Assembly: GCA_025353165.1 (NCBI GenBank)
Contig: JANXRE010000048.1
Span: 1 to 64,000, forward strand
Direction: 5' to 3'
DNA: 64,000 nt
Origin: Acidobacteriota bacterium
GTDB lineage: Bacteria; Acidobacteriota; Terriglobia; Bryobacterales; Bryobacteraceae
In this document: positions 44,930 to 52,419 of the stretch, piece after piece
Numbering within the stretch: the stretch's first letter is position 1
Layout of the letters: every line of letters begins with the position of its first letter
The notes under the pieces: generated by a model
Databases searched by the model: none
Told to the model about the DNA's origin: nothing
The model's input: the letters and a program-made list of their open reading frames with translations, nothing else
Made by a program: the position numbers and the translations under genes

Positions 44930-44968
44930 ACGCACGAGTGCGTGCCGCGTCGCCACTCCTGGCGACGC
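44930..44968. repeat. Dispersed palindromic repeat, reverse orientation, truncated
   Basis: CGCACGAGTGCGTGCCGCGTCGCC continued by ACTCCTGGCGACGCC: stem B is shortened and stem A is complete (GCGTCGCCA-ctcc-TGGCGACGC). It is flanked by decayed genes on both sides. Confidence 0.8.
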
Positions 44969-44991
44969 CGTGCTGCTACAATCGACCCACC

Positions 44992-45448
44992 GTGACGAGG
45001 AACTGGATCTACGCGGGCATCGCGCTAAACGCCGTCCTCACCGGCATCCTCATCCACCCCGCGTCTGCCGCCGGCGCAATCTATGCCTCGGAGATTCTGC
45101 TCGAATACGCCATCCTGCCGGACACTAACCTCAACATCCGTCTCGGCTAAGCTAAGTCGAATACGGCTCCGTGTTGGCCCTGTACTGTCTCGCGGGCCTC
45201 TGGACTGCCACCCGAGCTGGCAAGATGCGCCCCGGCCTGTGGGCGGCCTTCTGTTCCTGGCCGAAGGCAATTACGAAGACTTCGCCCGCGGCGGCATTCG
45301 CGATTTCGGCGCCTTCATCCTGCAGGATCTGCGCGGCGCATCCTCCTTCCATTTGGTCCTCGGACCTGCCTCCGCCCTGACAGCCGGCGGCATCGGAGCA
45401 ATCACGGGCCAGTACCTATGCCGCCAAAAAACCCAGAATCTCCGCTAG
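44992..45448 (+). pseudogene. Frameshifted small membrane protein
   Basis: The first frame (GTG 44992) gives WIYAGIALNAVLTGILIHPA and LLEYAILPDTNLNIRLG and stops at 45150. A second frame continues YGSVLALYCLAGLWTATRAG. A third gives LFLAEGNYEDFARGGIRDFG and LTAGGIGAITGQYLCRQ to TAG 45448. The three join into one four-helix membrane protein of about 150 residues. Its 3' end overlaps the convergent alpha/beta-hydrolase gene. Family not recognised. Confidence 0.55.
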
Positions 45449-46198
45449 CGACCGCTCTGGCTGATCGGTCGGAAAGATGTGCCCGGCATTCGGCACCAGA
45501 ACAAACCTGGCGCCCGGGATCCGTTCAGCGATCATCCGGCCGTTTTCCGGCGGCACCAGCCGGTCACCGTCTCCGTGGATGACCAGCGTCGGCGAGGCGA
45601 TCCGCGGAAGCCGCTCATACGCCTGCCACCGCAGAATGGCGAGCAGTTGCACCGCCGATCCGCGCAATTTCGGGCCGTTGGCGCGAACGACGGCGCGATC
45701 CTCCTCGATGCGCTCCCGAGGCGTGCCCTGGTCGTAAAGGAAGGGCGTGAAGGCAGCCATCCGTTTCTCTTTCGACACGAACGGCCGCAGAAAAACGCGG
45801 CGGACTTCCGCGCCCGGGCGAACCGCTTTCGGACCGCCGCACTGCGTGCAACCCAGCACGAGTTTCCGCACCCGCCCGGGAGCCGACAGCGCCAGTTCCT
45901 GCGCGATCATGCCGCCCATCGAGACTCCAAAGACATGCGCGCTGGCCACCCCCGCGGCATCCAGCACGCAGACGGCGTCCCGCGCCATCGCCGCCATCGA
46001 CCACGGGCGCAACGGAACGTCGCTCTTCCCGACTCCGCGATTATCGAACAGGATCGTGCGGAAGTGCCGGGCCATGACGGAGCGCAGGTCGCGCCACATC
46101 GCCAGGGAAAAACTCAGCCCCATGATCATCAGCAGGGGCTCGCCCGCGCCTTCCTCCTCCCACCAGATGCGGACGCCGCCGTTGGAAACGTAAGCCAC
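45416..46198 (-). CDS. Alpha/beta-fold hydrolase
   Basis: 260 residues from GTG 46198. The oxyanion strand (PLLMIMGLSFSLAMW), nucleophile elbow GVSMGGM (Ser), a late Asp in VIHGDGDRLVPP and His in NAGHIFPTDQPE form the catalytic triad. It belongs to the haloalkane-dehalogenase/esterase-like superfamily; substrate unknown. Its GTG overlaps the stop of a 38-residue membrane ORF (TAGTG), so the two are translationally coupled. Confidence 0.85.
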   Translation of the reverse strand: MAYVSNGGVRIWWEEEGAGEPLLMIMGLSFSLAMWRDLRSVMARHFRTILFDNRGVGKSDVPLRPWSMAAMARDAVCVLDAAGVASAHVFGVSMGGMIAQELALSAPGRVRKLVLGCTQCGGPKAVRPGAEVRRVFLRPFVSKEKRMAAFTPFLYDQGTPRERIEEDRAVVRANGPKLRGSAVQLLAILRWQAYERLPRIASPTLVIHGDGDRLVPPENGRMIAERIPGARFVLVPNAGHIFPTDQPERSLAEILGFLAA

Positions 46199-46314
46199 TA
46201 CCGGCCACCCGGCATGTAATGCAGCACGTACCCCATCATCCCGCGCTCGTAAAACCTCATGCGGTAGCAGGCGCCGGACGCGAGAGCCAGCCAGAGGACC
46301 GCCCACCACCACAT
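46198..46314 (-). CDS. 38-residue membrane microprotein coupled to the hydrolase
   Basis: ATG 46314 is preceded by TAGGAGCG, a strong ribosome-binding sequence. The product starts MWWWAVLWLALASGACYRMR and ends GYVLHYMPGGR: one transmembrane helix or lipoprotein-like signal with a short basic tail. The stop TAG shares bases with the hydrolase GTG, so it may drive hydrolase translation or place it at the membrane. The gene is short, so this rests on the ribosome-binding site and the overlap. Confidence 0.5.
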   Translation of the reverse strand: MWWWAVLWLALASGACYRMRFYERGMMGYVLHYMPGGR

Positions 46315-46409
46315 CGCTCCTATTCTATCTTTCTCCGTGCGGCGGCCCCCAGGTCGCCCTTGGACCGTTTTCTTGACTTCTTTCTGATATATATTTAGGT
46401 GGAATCCGC

Positions 46410-46841
46410 TGGCTGAAGCCTTGGCGAAAGATGGGCGGAACAGCCCCAAGCACGGACTGTCCGGAGCATTCACCGTCCTCCCCCACGAGGACCAGGACGA
46501 ATTCGACATCCTGATCGCCTGCCTTCGCGACGAATCCCACCCCGCCACCCAGCACGAATCGTGTACGCTCGCGCTGGATGGTGGCCAGGGCGCGGGCGCC
46601 TCCGGACAGGAGCTTGGCGGCGATGAATCGGTCGGGGTCTTCCTGGAGAGGGGACGGACGGGTGTGTCCACTCCGCAAAATACGCTCCGGGACACACTCG
46701 TCCGTCCCCACCATCGTCTCCAGCATCTGGTCGAAGATGGCAGTTTCGAGGCGGCGGGCGCGGGGCGAGACGCCAGCGGGATTCGGCCATCAGCTCGGTG
46801 AGGAAACGAAACGAACCCAAAATTCTACACCGCCCCGGTGA
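46410..46841. pseudogene. Conserved hypothetical gene split by an internal inversion
   Basis: The plus strand (to 46561) encodes an N-terminal half: RNSPKHGLSGAFTVLPHEDQ, DEFDILIACLRDES and ATQHES. The next about 247 bp (46562-46808) encode on the minus strand what looks like the matching C-terminal half: RFLTELMAESRWRLA, ARRLETAIFDQMLETMVG, DRFIAAKLLSGGARALATIQ. Flipping that block restores HES-RFLTELMAESRWRL in frame and, at the other end, IQRERT-KRTQNSTPPR-stop at 46841. One extra C in a C run breaks the flipped half. From memory these halves belong together in a hypothetical family ('HGL...VVLPHED...ARWR...ETAIFDQML') frequent in Bryobacterales. Confidence 0.6.
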
Positions 46842-46859
46842 GAACCTGGCCCTGAGGCT

Positions 46860-47187
46860 CTAGCGAGCCACCCGCAGGCATTCGATGTCGTACTTGGGGA
46901 TCTCACTGTCGGTGGTCATCAGCGTCAGTTGCTCGGCCTTGGCCTGGGCGATCAGGGCGCGGTCAAACGGGTCCAGGTGAATCGCTTCGAGCGCCTCCAG
47001 CCACCACGCGCGCGGATCGCCGGCGTCGAGTTTGCCTTTCATGCTCTTTGAGCAGCACCTCCCAATAAGAGATCCCGCTCAGATAACGCGGCCCGGATTC
47101 GAGTGTCCGGCGCACCCTGGATGGGGTTCGCTCGGGCAACGCCAGACCAAGCAGCGCCACATTCGTGTCCAGAAGGTATCCGTTCAC
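46860..47187 (-). pseudogene. PIN-domain toxin, frameshifted
   Basis: A GTG start at 47187 begins GYLLDTNVALLGLALPERTP with the first PIN Asp, then SGISYWEVLLK. Near 47048 an extra A shifts the frame. The other frame continues SMKGKLDAGDPRAWWLEALE and ends HLDPFDRALIAQAKAEQLTL, MTTDSEI, carrying the later acidic residues (DPFDRALIAQA). The start overlaps the antitoxin stop by GTGA, the usual arrangement. Confidence 0.7.
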
Positions 47188-47388
47188 AGGTAGCCCGCGA
47201 GGAAACGGTCCAAATCGACCGGATTGTCGCAGCCGGGCAACGGCCGGATCCGGCCGCCGTTCGGTGGGCGCCGGGGTGATTTGGGCGACCGGCTTCCCGT
47301 GCCGCGTGAGGACGACCTTCTCCCCACCCTCGACCGCGCGGATCAGCTCGGGGAGCCGGTTCTTGGCTTCGGCGACGGAAACATCCAT
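47184..47388 (-). pseudogene. Phd/YefM-type antitoxin, frameshifted
   Basis: ATG 47388 begins MDVSVAEAKNRLPELIRAVE and continues EKVVLTRHGKPVAQITPAP, a textbook Phd/YefM DNA-binding domain. Near 47265 the frame shifts; the expected C-terminal toxin-binding tail (RIRPLPGCDNPVDLDRFLAG, YL, stop 47184-47186) is in another frame. Because of this shift the antitoxin frame runs on into the PIN toxin frame as one artificial fusion. Confidence 0.7.
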
Positions 47389-47462
47389 AGCAGGACCCGC
47401 ATAACCATCAATTATGGCCAGATCAAGATTTGGGTAATCTAAGTGTTTGGACGGGAGTATCC

Positions 47463-49526
47463 GTGAATAATAACCGAAACTGCATTTTGGGATTGATTCT
47501 TCTTGCCGGCGCCGCGGCCAGCCGCGCCGACGAGGGCATGTGGACCTTCGACAATCCACCTGCGAAGCAGCTACAAGCCAAGTACCACTTCACGCCCACG
47601 CAGGAGTGGCTCGACCACGTTCGCCTGTCCTGCGTGCGCCTGAACGACGGCGGATCGGGGTCCTTCGTCAGCAGTCGCGGGCTGTTGCTGACCAACCATC
47701 ACGTGGCGCGCGGCCAGCTGCAGAAGAACTCGACGAAAGAGCGCGACTACATTCAGGACGGCTTCTACGCGGCCACCACCGACCAGGAGATGAAGTCGCC
47801 GGACCTCGAGGTAAACGTTCTCGTCTCCCTGGAGAACGTCACCGCCCGGGTGCTGGCGGCGTTGAAGGGCGCGCCCACGCCGGAGAAGGAATTCGCCGCG
47901 CGAAATGCGGTCATCGCCGGCATCGAAAAGGAGAGCCTCGACAAGACCGGCCTCCGCTCGGACGTCGTAACGCTCTACCAGGGCGGCGAGTACTGGCTGT
48001 ACCGCTACAAGAAATACACCGATGTGCGGCTGGTCTTCGCGCCCGAGGAACAGGCCGCGTTCTTCGGAGGCGATCCGGACAACTTCACCTATCCGCGCTT
48101 CGACCTCGACATGGCGTTGTTCCGTGTTTACGAGAACGGCAAGCCGATCGAGAGCAAGGACTACCTGCGGTGGAACCCGAAGGGAGCGGCCGACGAAGAA
48201 CTGGTCTTCACCGCCGGGCACCCCGGCTCGACGCAGCGTCTCGACACCATGTCGCAACTGGAATTCGAACGCGACATGGTCTACCCGAACGTACTGAAGC
48301 TGCTGAAGCAGCGGATCGCCATAGCCAAGGCTTACGCAGCCCGCGGCGCCGAGCCCGCGCGCGAAGCTGGATCGCTGATCTTCGGCCTCCAAAACGGGCT
48401 CAAGTCTATCGAAAACAGCTACAAAGGTTTGCTCAACCCGAGCGTGATGGCGGCCAAACAAAAGGACGAGACCCAATTCAAATCCCTGGTGACGGCCAAC
48501 CCGGAGTGGAAAGCCGCGTACAGCAGCGCCTGGGACTCCACCGCCGAAGCCCTTCAGAAAGCTCGCCCGCGAATGAAAACGCAGTTCTTCCGCACCCTGG
48601 ATTCGCGGCTGGCGGGCCTGGCGAACACCATTGTCGAATATGTTGCGGAGATCAAAAAGCCGGACGGTGAACGCCTGGAAGGCTTCTACGATTCGCAGCT
48701 CGAATCCCTTCGGTTCCGGCTCTTCTCATCGGCTCCGACCTATCCGGGGCTGGAGATGGCGCGCTTGACCGGCGTGCTGGAGATGGCGCGGGCGGAGCTC
48801 GGGCCGGAGGACCCGTGGGTCAAGATCGTGCTCGGCGGACGCGCTCCGAAGGATGTCGCGACAGAGCTGGTGAGCGGCACGAAGCTGGCCGATCCCGCGG
48901 TTCGCAAGAAGCTGGCGGAGGGCGGCGAAGCGGCGGTGTCGGCGTCGGACGATCCCATGATTGTGCTGGCGCGCAAGCTGGATCCGATGCAGCGGGAAAC
49001 CAGAAAGTGGTTCGAGGACAACGTGGAGAGCGTGACGCTGCGGGCCGGCGAGCAGCTCGGAAAAGCGCGGTTCGCCGCATTCGGAAAGAGTACGTACCCC
49101 GACGCGACGTTCACGCTCCGGCTGTCGTACGGTCAGGTGAAGGGATTCCCGATGAACGGCACCATCGCGCCGCCCAAGACCACGCTGTACGGCCTGTACG
49201 ATCGAGCCGCGAGCTTCGATTACCAGGGGCCTTTCTATCTGCCCTTGCGGTTCAAGGAAGGGCGCGACAAACTGGATCTCTCGATGCCGCTCAATTTCGT
49301 AAGCACGAACGACATCGTCGGCGGCAATTCAGGCTCGCCGGTGATCAACCGCAACGCCGAAATCGTCGGCCTGATTTTTGATGGGAACATAGAATCGCTG
49401 GTCGGCCATTTCGTGTACGACGGCGAGACCAACCGCGCCGTCGCGGTGCACACGGCGGCGATGACCGAGGCGCTAATCAAGCTGTACAAGGCCCAGCGGC
49501 TGGTGGATGAACTAATGGCCAAGTAA
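47463..49526 (+). CDS. Secreted S46-family dipeptidyl-peptidase
   Basis: 687 residues from GTG 47463 (GGGAG six bases upstream). The signal peptide ends near ASRADEG, and EGMWTFDNPP is the typical S46 mature start. The catalytic His is in LLLTNHHV (79/80), an Asp in YPRFDLDMALFR (about 214/216) and the nucleophile Ser623 in GGNSGSPVINR. S46 enzymes (DPP7/DPP11) remove dipeptides from oligopeptides in the periplasm; Asp/Glu versus hydrophobic preference cannot be judged by eye. It is followed 7 bp later by a sugar oxidoreductase gene. Confidence 0.93.
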   Translation: MNNNRNCILGLILLAGAAASRADEGMWTFDNPPAKQLQAKYHFTPTQEWLDHVRLSCVRLNDGGSGSFVSSRGLLLTNHHVARGQLQKNSTKERDYIQDGFYAATTDQEMKSPDLEVNVLVSLENVTARVLAALKGAPTPEKEFAARNAVIAGIEKESLDKTGLRSDVVTLYQGGEYWLYRYKKYTDVRLVFAPEEQAAFFGGDPDNFTYPRFDLDMALFRVYENGKPIESKDYLRWNPKGAADEELVFTAGHPGSTQRLDTMSQLEFERDMVYPNVLKLLKQRIAIAKAYAARGAEPAREAGSLIFGLQNGLKSIENSYKGLLNPSVMAAKQKDETQFKSLVTANPEWKAAYSSAWDSTAEALQKARPRMKTQFFRTLDSRLAGLANTIVEYVAEIKKPDGERLEGFYDSQLESLRFRLFSSAPTYPGLEMARLTGVLEMARAELGPEDPWVKIVLGGRAPKDVATELVSGTKLADPAVRKKLAEGGEAAVSASDDPMIVLARKLDPMQRETRKWFEDNVESVTLRAGEQLGKARFAAFGKSTYPDATFTLRLSYGQVKGFPMNGTIAPPKTTLYGLYDRAASFDYQGPFYLPLRFKEGRDKLDLSMPLNFVSTNDIVGGNSGSPVINRNAEIVGLIFDGNIESLVGHFVYDGETNRAVAVHTAAMTEALIKLYKAQRLVDELMAK

Positions 49527-49533
49527 AAAACCA

Positions 49534-50637
49534 ATGCTGAATCACGCTCCACCGCCGCCCGCTCGAAAGGATTTCGCAATCGGCGTAATCGGCTCCGGAT
49601 TTATCGTCCGCGATATCCAGCTCGTCGCCTACCAAAAAGCCGGCTACAACGTTGTCGCGATCGCTTCGCAGAACCAGGCGCAGGCCGCCGAAGTGGCCGA
49701 ACTTCGCGGCATTCAGAAGTGCTACGACACGGTCGAGCAACTGCTGGAAGACCCCACGGTCGAAGTAGTCGATATCGCGGTTCCCCCGCACGCGCAGCGC
49801 GAGATCGTCGGCCAGGTGCTGCGGCACAAGGACCACATCCGCGCCATACACGCGCAGAAGCCGCTGGCCATGGATTATGCCGAGGCCCGAGGAATCGTGG
49901 AAGCGTGCGAAGAGGCCGGCGTGGTCCTGGCCGTCAATCAGAACATGCGGTACGACCAGTCGGTCCGCGCCATGAAGCACCTGCTGGACAGCGGCGATCT
50001 CGGCGAGCCCGTGCTGGGCACCATCGAGATGCGCGCCATTCCGCACTGGCAACCCTGGGTTCAAGATTACGGCAAGGTGACGCTGCTCGCGATGAGCATC
50101 CACCACCTGGACACGTTTCGCTACTGGTTCGGGAATCCCGGCGCGGTCTATGCCAGCGCTTGCAAGGATCCCCGCACGAAATTCGAACACCGCGACGGCA
50201 TCGTACTATCGATTCTGGAGTACGACAACGGACTGCGCGCTTCCGCCTGGGACGACGTGTGGACCGGTCCGGCGCGCGAGGGCGCGGCGTCCGAAATCTA
50301 TATCAAGTGGCGCGTGGAAGGGACCGATGGGCTGGCTACGGGCACCATCGGATGGCCCGGCTATCCGAACCGGCAGCCGAGCACCATCCGCTTCGCCACC
50401 AAGAAGCAACCCGACATCTGGATTGCCCCCGAATGGCCCGAGGTGTGGTTCCCGGACGCGTTTGCCGGAACCATGGGGAGCCTGCTCGAGGCGCTCGCCA
50501 CAGGCAGCGAGCCGGCCATCGGCGGCCGCGATAATCTGAACACGATGGCGCTCGTGGACGCTTGCTACCGGTCGCTCGACGAACATCGCCCCGTGCGGCT
50601 CGACGAGATCGCCGCTGATACTAACCAGGAGCTGTGA
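49534..50637 (+). CDS. Gfo/Idh/MocA oxidoreductase
   Basis: 367 residues. The Rossmann motif IGVIGSGFIVRDIQ is near residue 15, and the AQKPLAM motif corresponds to the family's EKP with Gln in place of Glu. The C-terminal domain has MSIHHLDTFRYWFGNP with the catalytic-side His. Likely a NAD(P)-dependent sugar or inositol dehydrogenase. Its TGA is immediately followed by the ATG of the TIM-barrel gene, so both act in one pathway. Confidence 0.88.
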   Translation: MLNHAPPPPARKDFAIGVIGSGFIVRDIQLVAYQKAGYNVVAIASQNQAQAAEVAELRGIQKCYDTVEQLLEDPTVEVVDIAVPPHAQREIVGQVLRHKDHIRAIHAQKPLAMDYAEARGIVEACEEAGVVLAVNQNMRYDQSVRAMKHLLDSGDLGEPVLGTIEMRAIPHWQPWVQDYGKVTLLAMSIHHLDTFRYWFGNPGAVYASACKDPRTKFEHRDGIVLSILEYDNGLRASAWDDVWTGPAREGAASEIYIKWRVEGTDGLATGTIGWPGYPNRQPSTIRFATKKQPDIWIAPEWPEVWFPDAFAGTMGSLLEALATGSEPAIGGRDNLNTMALVDACYRSLDEHRPVRLDEIAADTNQEL

Positions 50638-51474
50638 ATGAAACTCGGACTTATTAATTCCGCATGGCAGGGGACCGACATCGGCACGGCCGAAGGGATC
50701 CGCCTGACCAAGGAGATCGGGTTCGACACCATCGACATTTTCGCCGATCCGCTCGACATTGATATTAAGGAGCGCAAGCTGATCAAGGAAGCTTGCCGCG
50801 AACACGAATTGCCCATCGTGTCGGTATGCTGCGTCGCGCTGGGCATCGCCGATTTCAATCCGGCGGTCCGGCATTTCCATCTCGACCGCGTGTTGGAGCA
50901 CCTCGATTTCTGCTACGAGCTCGAGGCGAAGAACCTGCTGCTGGTACTCGGCGAATACATCTGGCAACAGGAAGTCATCGCGCCCAAGGACCAGTGGAAT
51001 TGGGCCGTCGAGCAGGGCCGGGCCATCGGCGATTACGCGGCCAGCCTCGGACTGGAGGTCGCGATCGAACTGGAGCCCTTCAAGCTGTCCCTCGTGAATA
51101 ATGCCGGCAAGATGGTGGACTATCTCGACCAGGTGGATCACAGTTCGGTGAAAGCCAACCTCGACATCTCGCATCTGCATCTTTCGAATTCCCCGCCCAC
51201 GAGCATCCACAATCTGAAGGGCCGCATCGCGCACGTCCACTTCTCGGACTGCGACGGCGTGAAGCACGGCGATCTCCCGCCCGGCCACGGCGTCGTCGAT
51301 TTCATTCCGTACCTCCAGGAAGTAAAGAATGTCGGATTCGACGGCGTGGTGAGCATCGAATTGGAATACTCGCCGGACCCGTCCCGAATCGTCGAGTGGG
51401 TGCGCGAGGCGTACACGGCGACAGACGACCTCATGCGCCGTGCGGGCATCGAGCGATGTCCCGGATCACGCTGA
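50638..51474 (+). CDS. Xylose-isomerase-like TIM-barrel sugar isomerase/epimerase
   Basis: 278 residues. EIGFDTIDIFADPLDIDI begins the barrel; metal-site strands are AIELEPFKLSL (Glu), KANLDISHLHL (Asp, His), IAHVHFSDCDG (His, Asp) and VSIELEYS (Glu). This is the AP_endonuc_2 superfamily pattern of ketose 3-epimerases and inosose enzymes. It is directly coupled to the preceding oxidoreductase, and its 3' end overlaps the next gene by 19 bp. Confidence 0.87.
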   Translation: MKLGLINSAWQGTDIGTAEGIRLTKEIGFDTIDIFADPLDIDIKERKLIKEACREHELPIVSVCCVALGIADFNPAVRHFHLDRVLEHLDFCYELEAKNLLLVLGEYIWQQEVIAPKDQWNWAVEQGRAIGDYAASLGLEVAIELEPFKLSLVNNAGKMVDYLDQVDHSSVKANLDISHLHLSNSPPTSIHNLKGRIAHVHFSDCDGVKHGDLPPGHGVVDFIPYLQEVKNVGFDGVVSIELEYSPDPSRIVEWVREAYTATDDLMRRAGIERCPGSR

Positions 51475-52205
51475 TCCATTGGGACGCCGCGGAGGGTGAA
51501 GCCCGCGCCGCGCAATTGCGCGCCGCCGGCTTCGATGCGCGCCTCCTGCCGCCGGCCAGCCCGCCGAATGTGCGCGCGATCCGCGACGATCCTCCGGATG
51601 CCGTGGTGATCGACCTCACCCGTTTGCCGTCGCACGGGCGCGAGGTTGCCGTTTACCTGCGCCAGTCGCGGACCACCCGGCATGTGCCGCTGGTGTTCGC
51701 CGGCGGTCCTCCCGCAAAGGTGGCGCTGATCTGCGAGCGGCTGCCCGACGCGACGTACGCCGGGTGGGACGTCATCGCGGCCGCCGTCCGGTGCGCGTTG
51801 CGCAAGCGCGTGGCGAACCCGGTGGTTCCGCCGCGCCTCGAAGGTTACACCGCGTCGTTGCTGTCCAAGAAGCTCGGCATCAAACCGGGAAGATCGGTTG
51901 CGCAGGTAAACGCGCCGGGCGGCTTCGATTCAGGCGAAGTGAAGTTGAGCGAAACGCCGGACATCATTCTGTTGTTCGTGGAATCCCAGCAGCAAATGGA
52001 GATGCGATTGGAGAAGACGCTCGCCAGGCTGGCGGAGGGCGGCGCGCTCTGGGTGATGTATCCGAAGAAGACGTCGGGCATGCGCAGCGATCTCACCCAG
52101 AACGCGATCCGCGAGTTCGGCCTCGCGCTGGGACTGGTGGACTACAAGATCTGCGCCGTGGACGCAACCTGGACCGGCCTGTGTTTCGCCCGCCGCCGCA
52201 AGTAG
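51456..52205 (+). CDS. Receiver-like domain fused to DUF3052-like domain
   Basis: 249 residues from ATG 51456. The N-terminal 110 residues resemble a CheY-type receiver (ITLIHWDAAEGEARAAQL, PDAVVIDLTRLPSHGREVAV, VPLVFAGGP), with Asp in the expected strand but weak surrounding acid residues. Residues about 130-249 match DUF3052 (LLSKKLGIKPGRSVAQVNAP, GGALWVMYPKKTSGMRSDLT, GLVDYKICAVDATWTGLCFA). No signal peptide. It overlaps the TIM-barrel gene. Known function: none. Confidence 0.7.
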   Translation: MSRITLIHWDAAEGEARAAQLRAAGFDARLLPPASPPNVRAIRDDPPDAVVIDLTRLPSHGREVAVYLRQSRTTRHVPLVFAGGPPAKVALICERLPDATYAGWDVIAAAVRCALRKRVANPVVPPRLEGYTASLLSKKLGIKPGRSVAQVNAPGGFDSGEVKLSETPDIILLFVESQQQMEMRLEKTLARLAEGGALWVMYPKKTSGMRSDLTQNAIREFGLALGLVDYKICAVDATWTGLCFARRRK

Positions 52206-52208
52206 CGC

Positions 52209-52390
52209 CGTGGCGCACGCACTCTTGCGTGCCGCGTCGCCACTCTTGGCGCCGCTCGCCGCTGGACGAATATACGTAGGGGGGTGAGTTCACTCCTGCC
52301 CAACATTCCGGTTGGCATCCAGGCCTTCCGTGCCGGGGCCAGGCGTCGCCATGAGTGGCGACGCAGCACGCAAAAGTGCGTGCGCCACGA
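52209..52390. repeat. Facing pair of dispersed palindromic repeats
   Basis: A reverse copy at 52209-52253 (stem B GCACGCAC-tc-TTGCGTGC, stem A degraded to TGGCGCCGC on one side) faces a forward copy at 52343-52390 (stem A GCGTCGCCA-tgag-TGGCGACGC, stem B GCACGCAA/AGTGCGTGC). About 90 bp of non-coding DNA lie between. The forward copy contains the ATG that an automatic gene caller would give to the MFS gene. Confidence 0.88.
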
Positions 52391-52419
52391 AGGGCCGAAC
52401 TTGCGCTATCATCGCGTAC

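Noticed and set aside
46963-47559. A single Phd-PIN fusion protein
   Set aside because: The continuous frame is created by a frameshift in the antitoxin; the normal overlapping GTGA stop/start is still present at 47184-47187.
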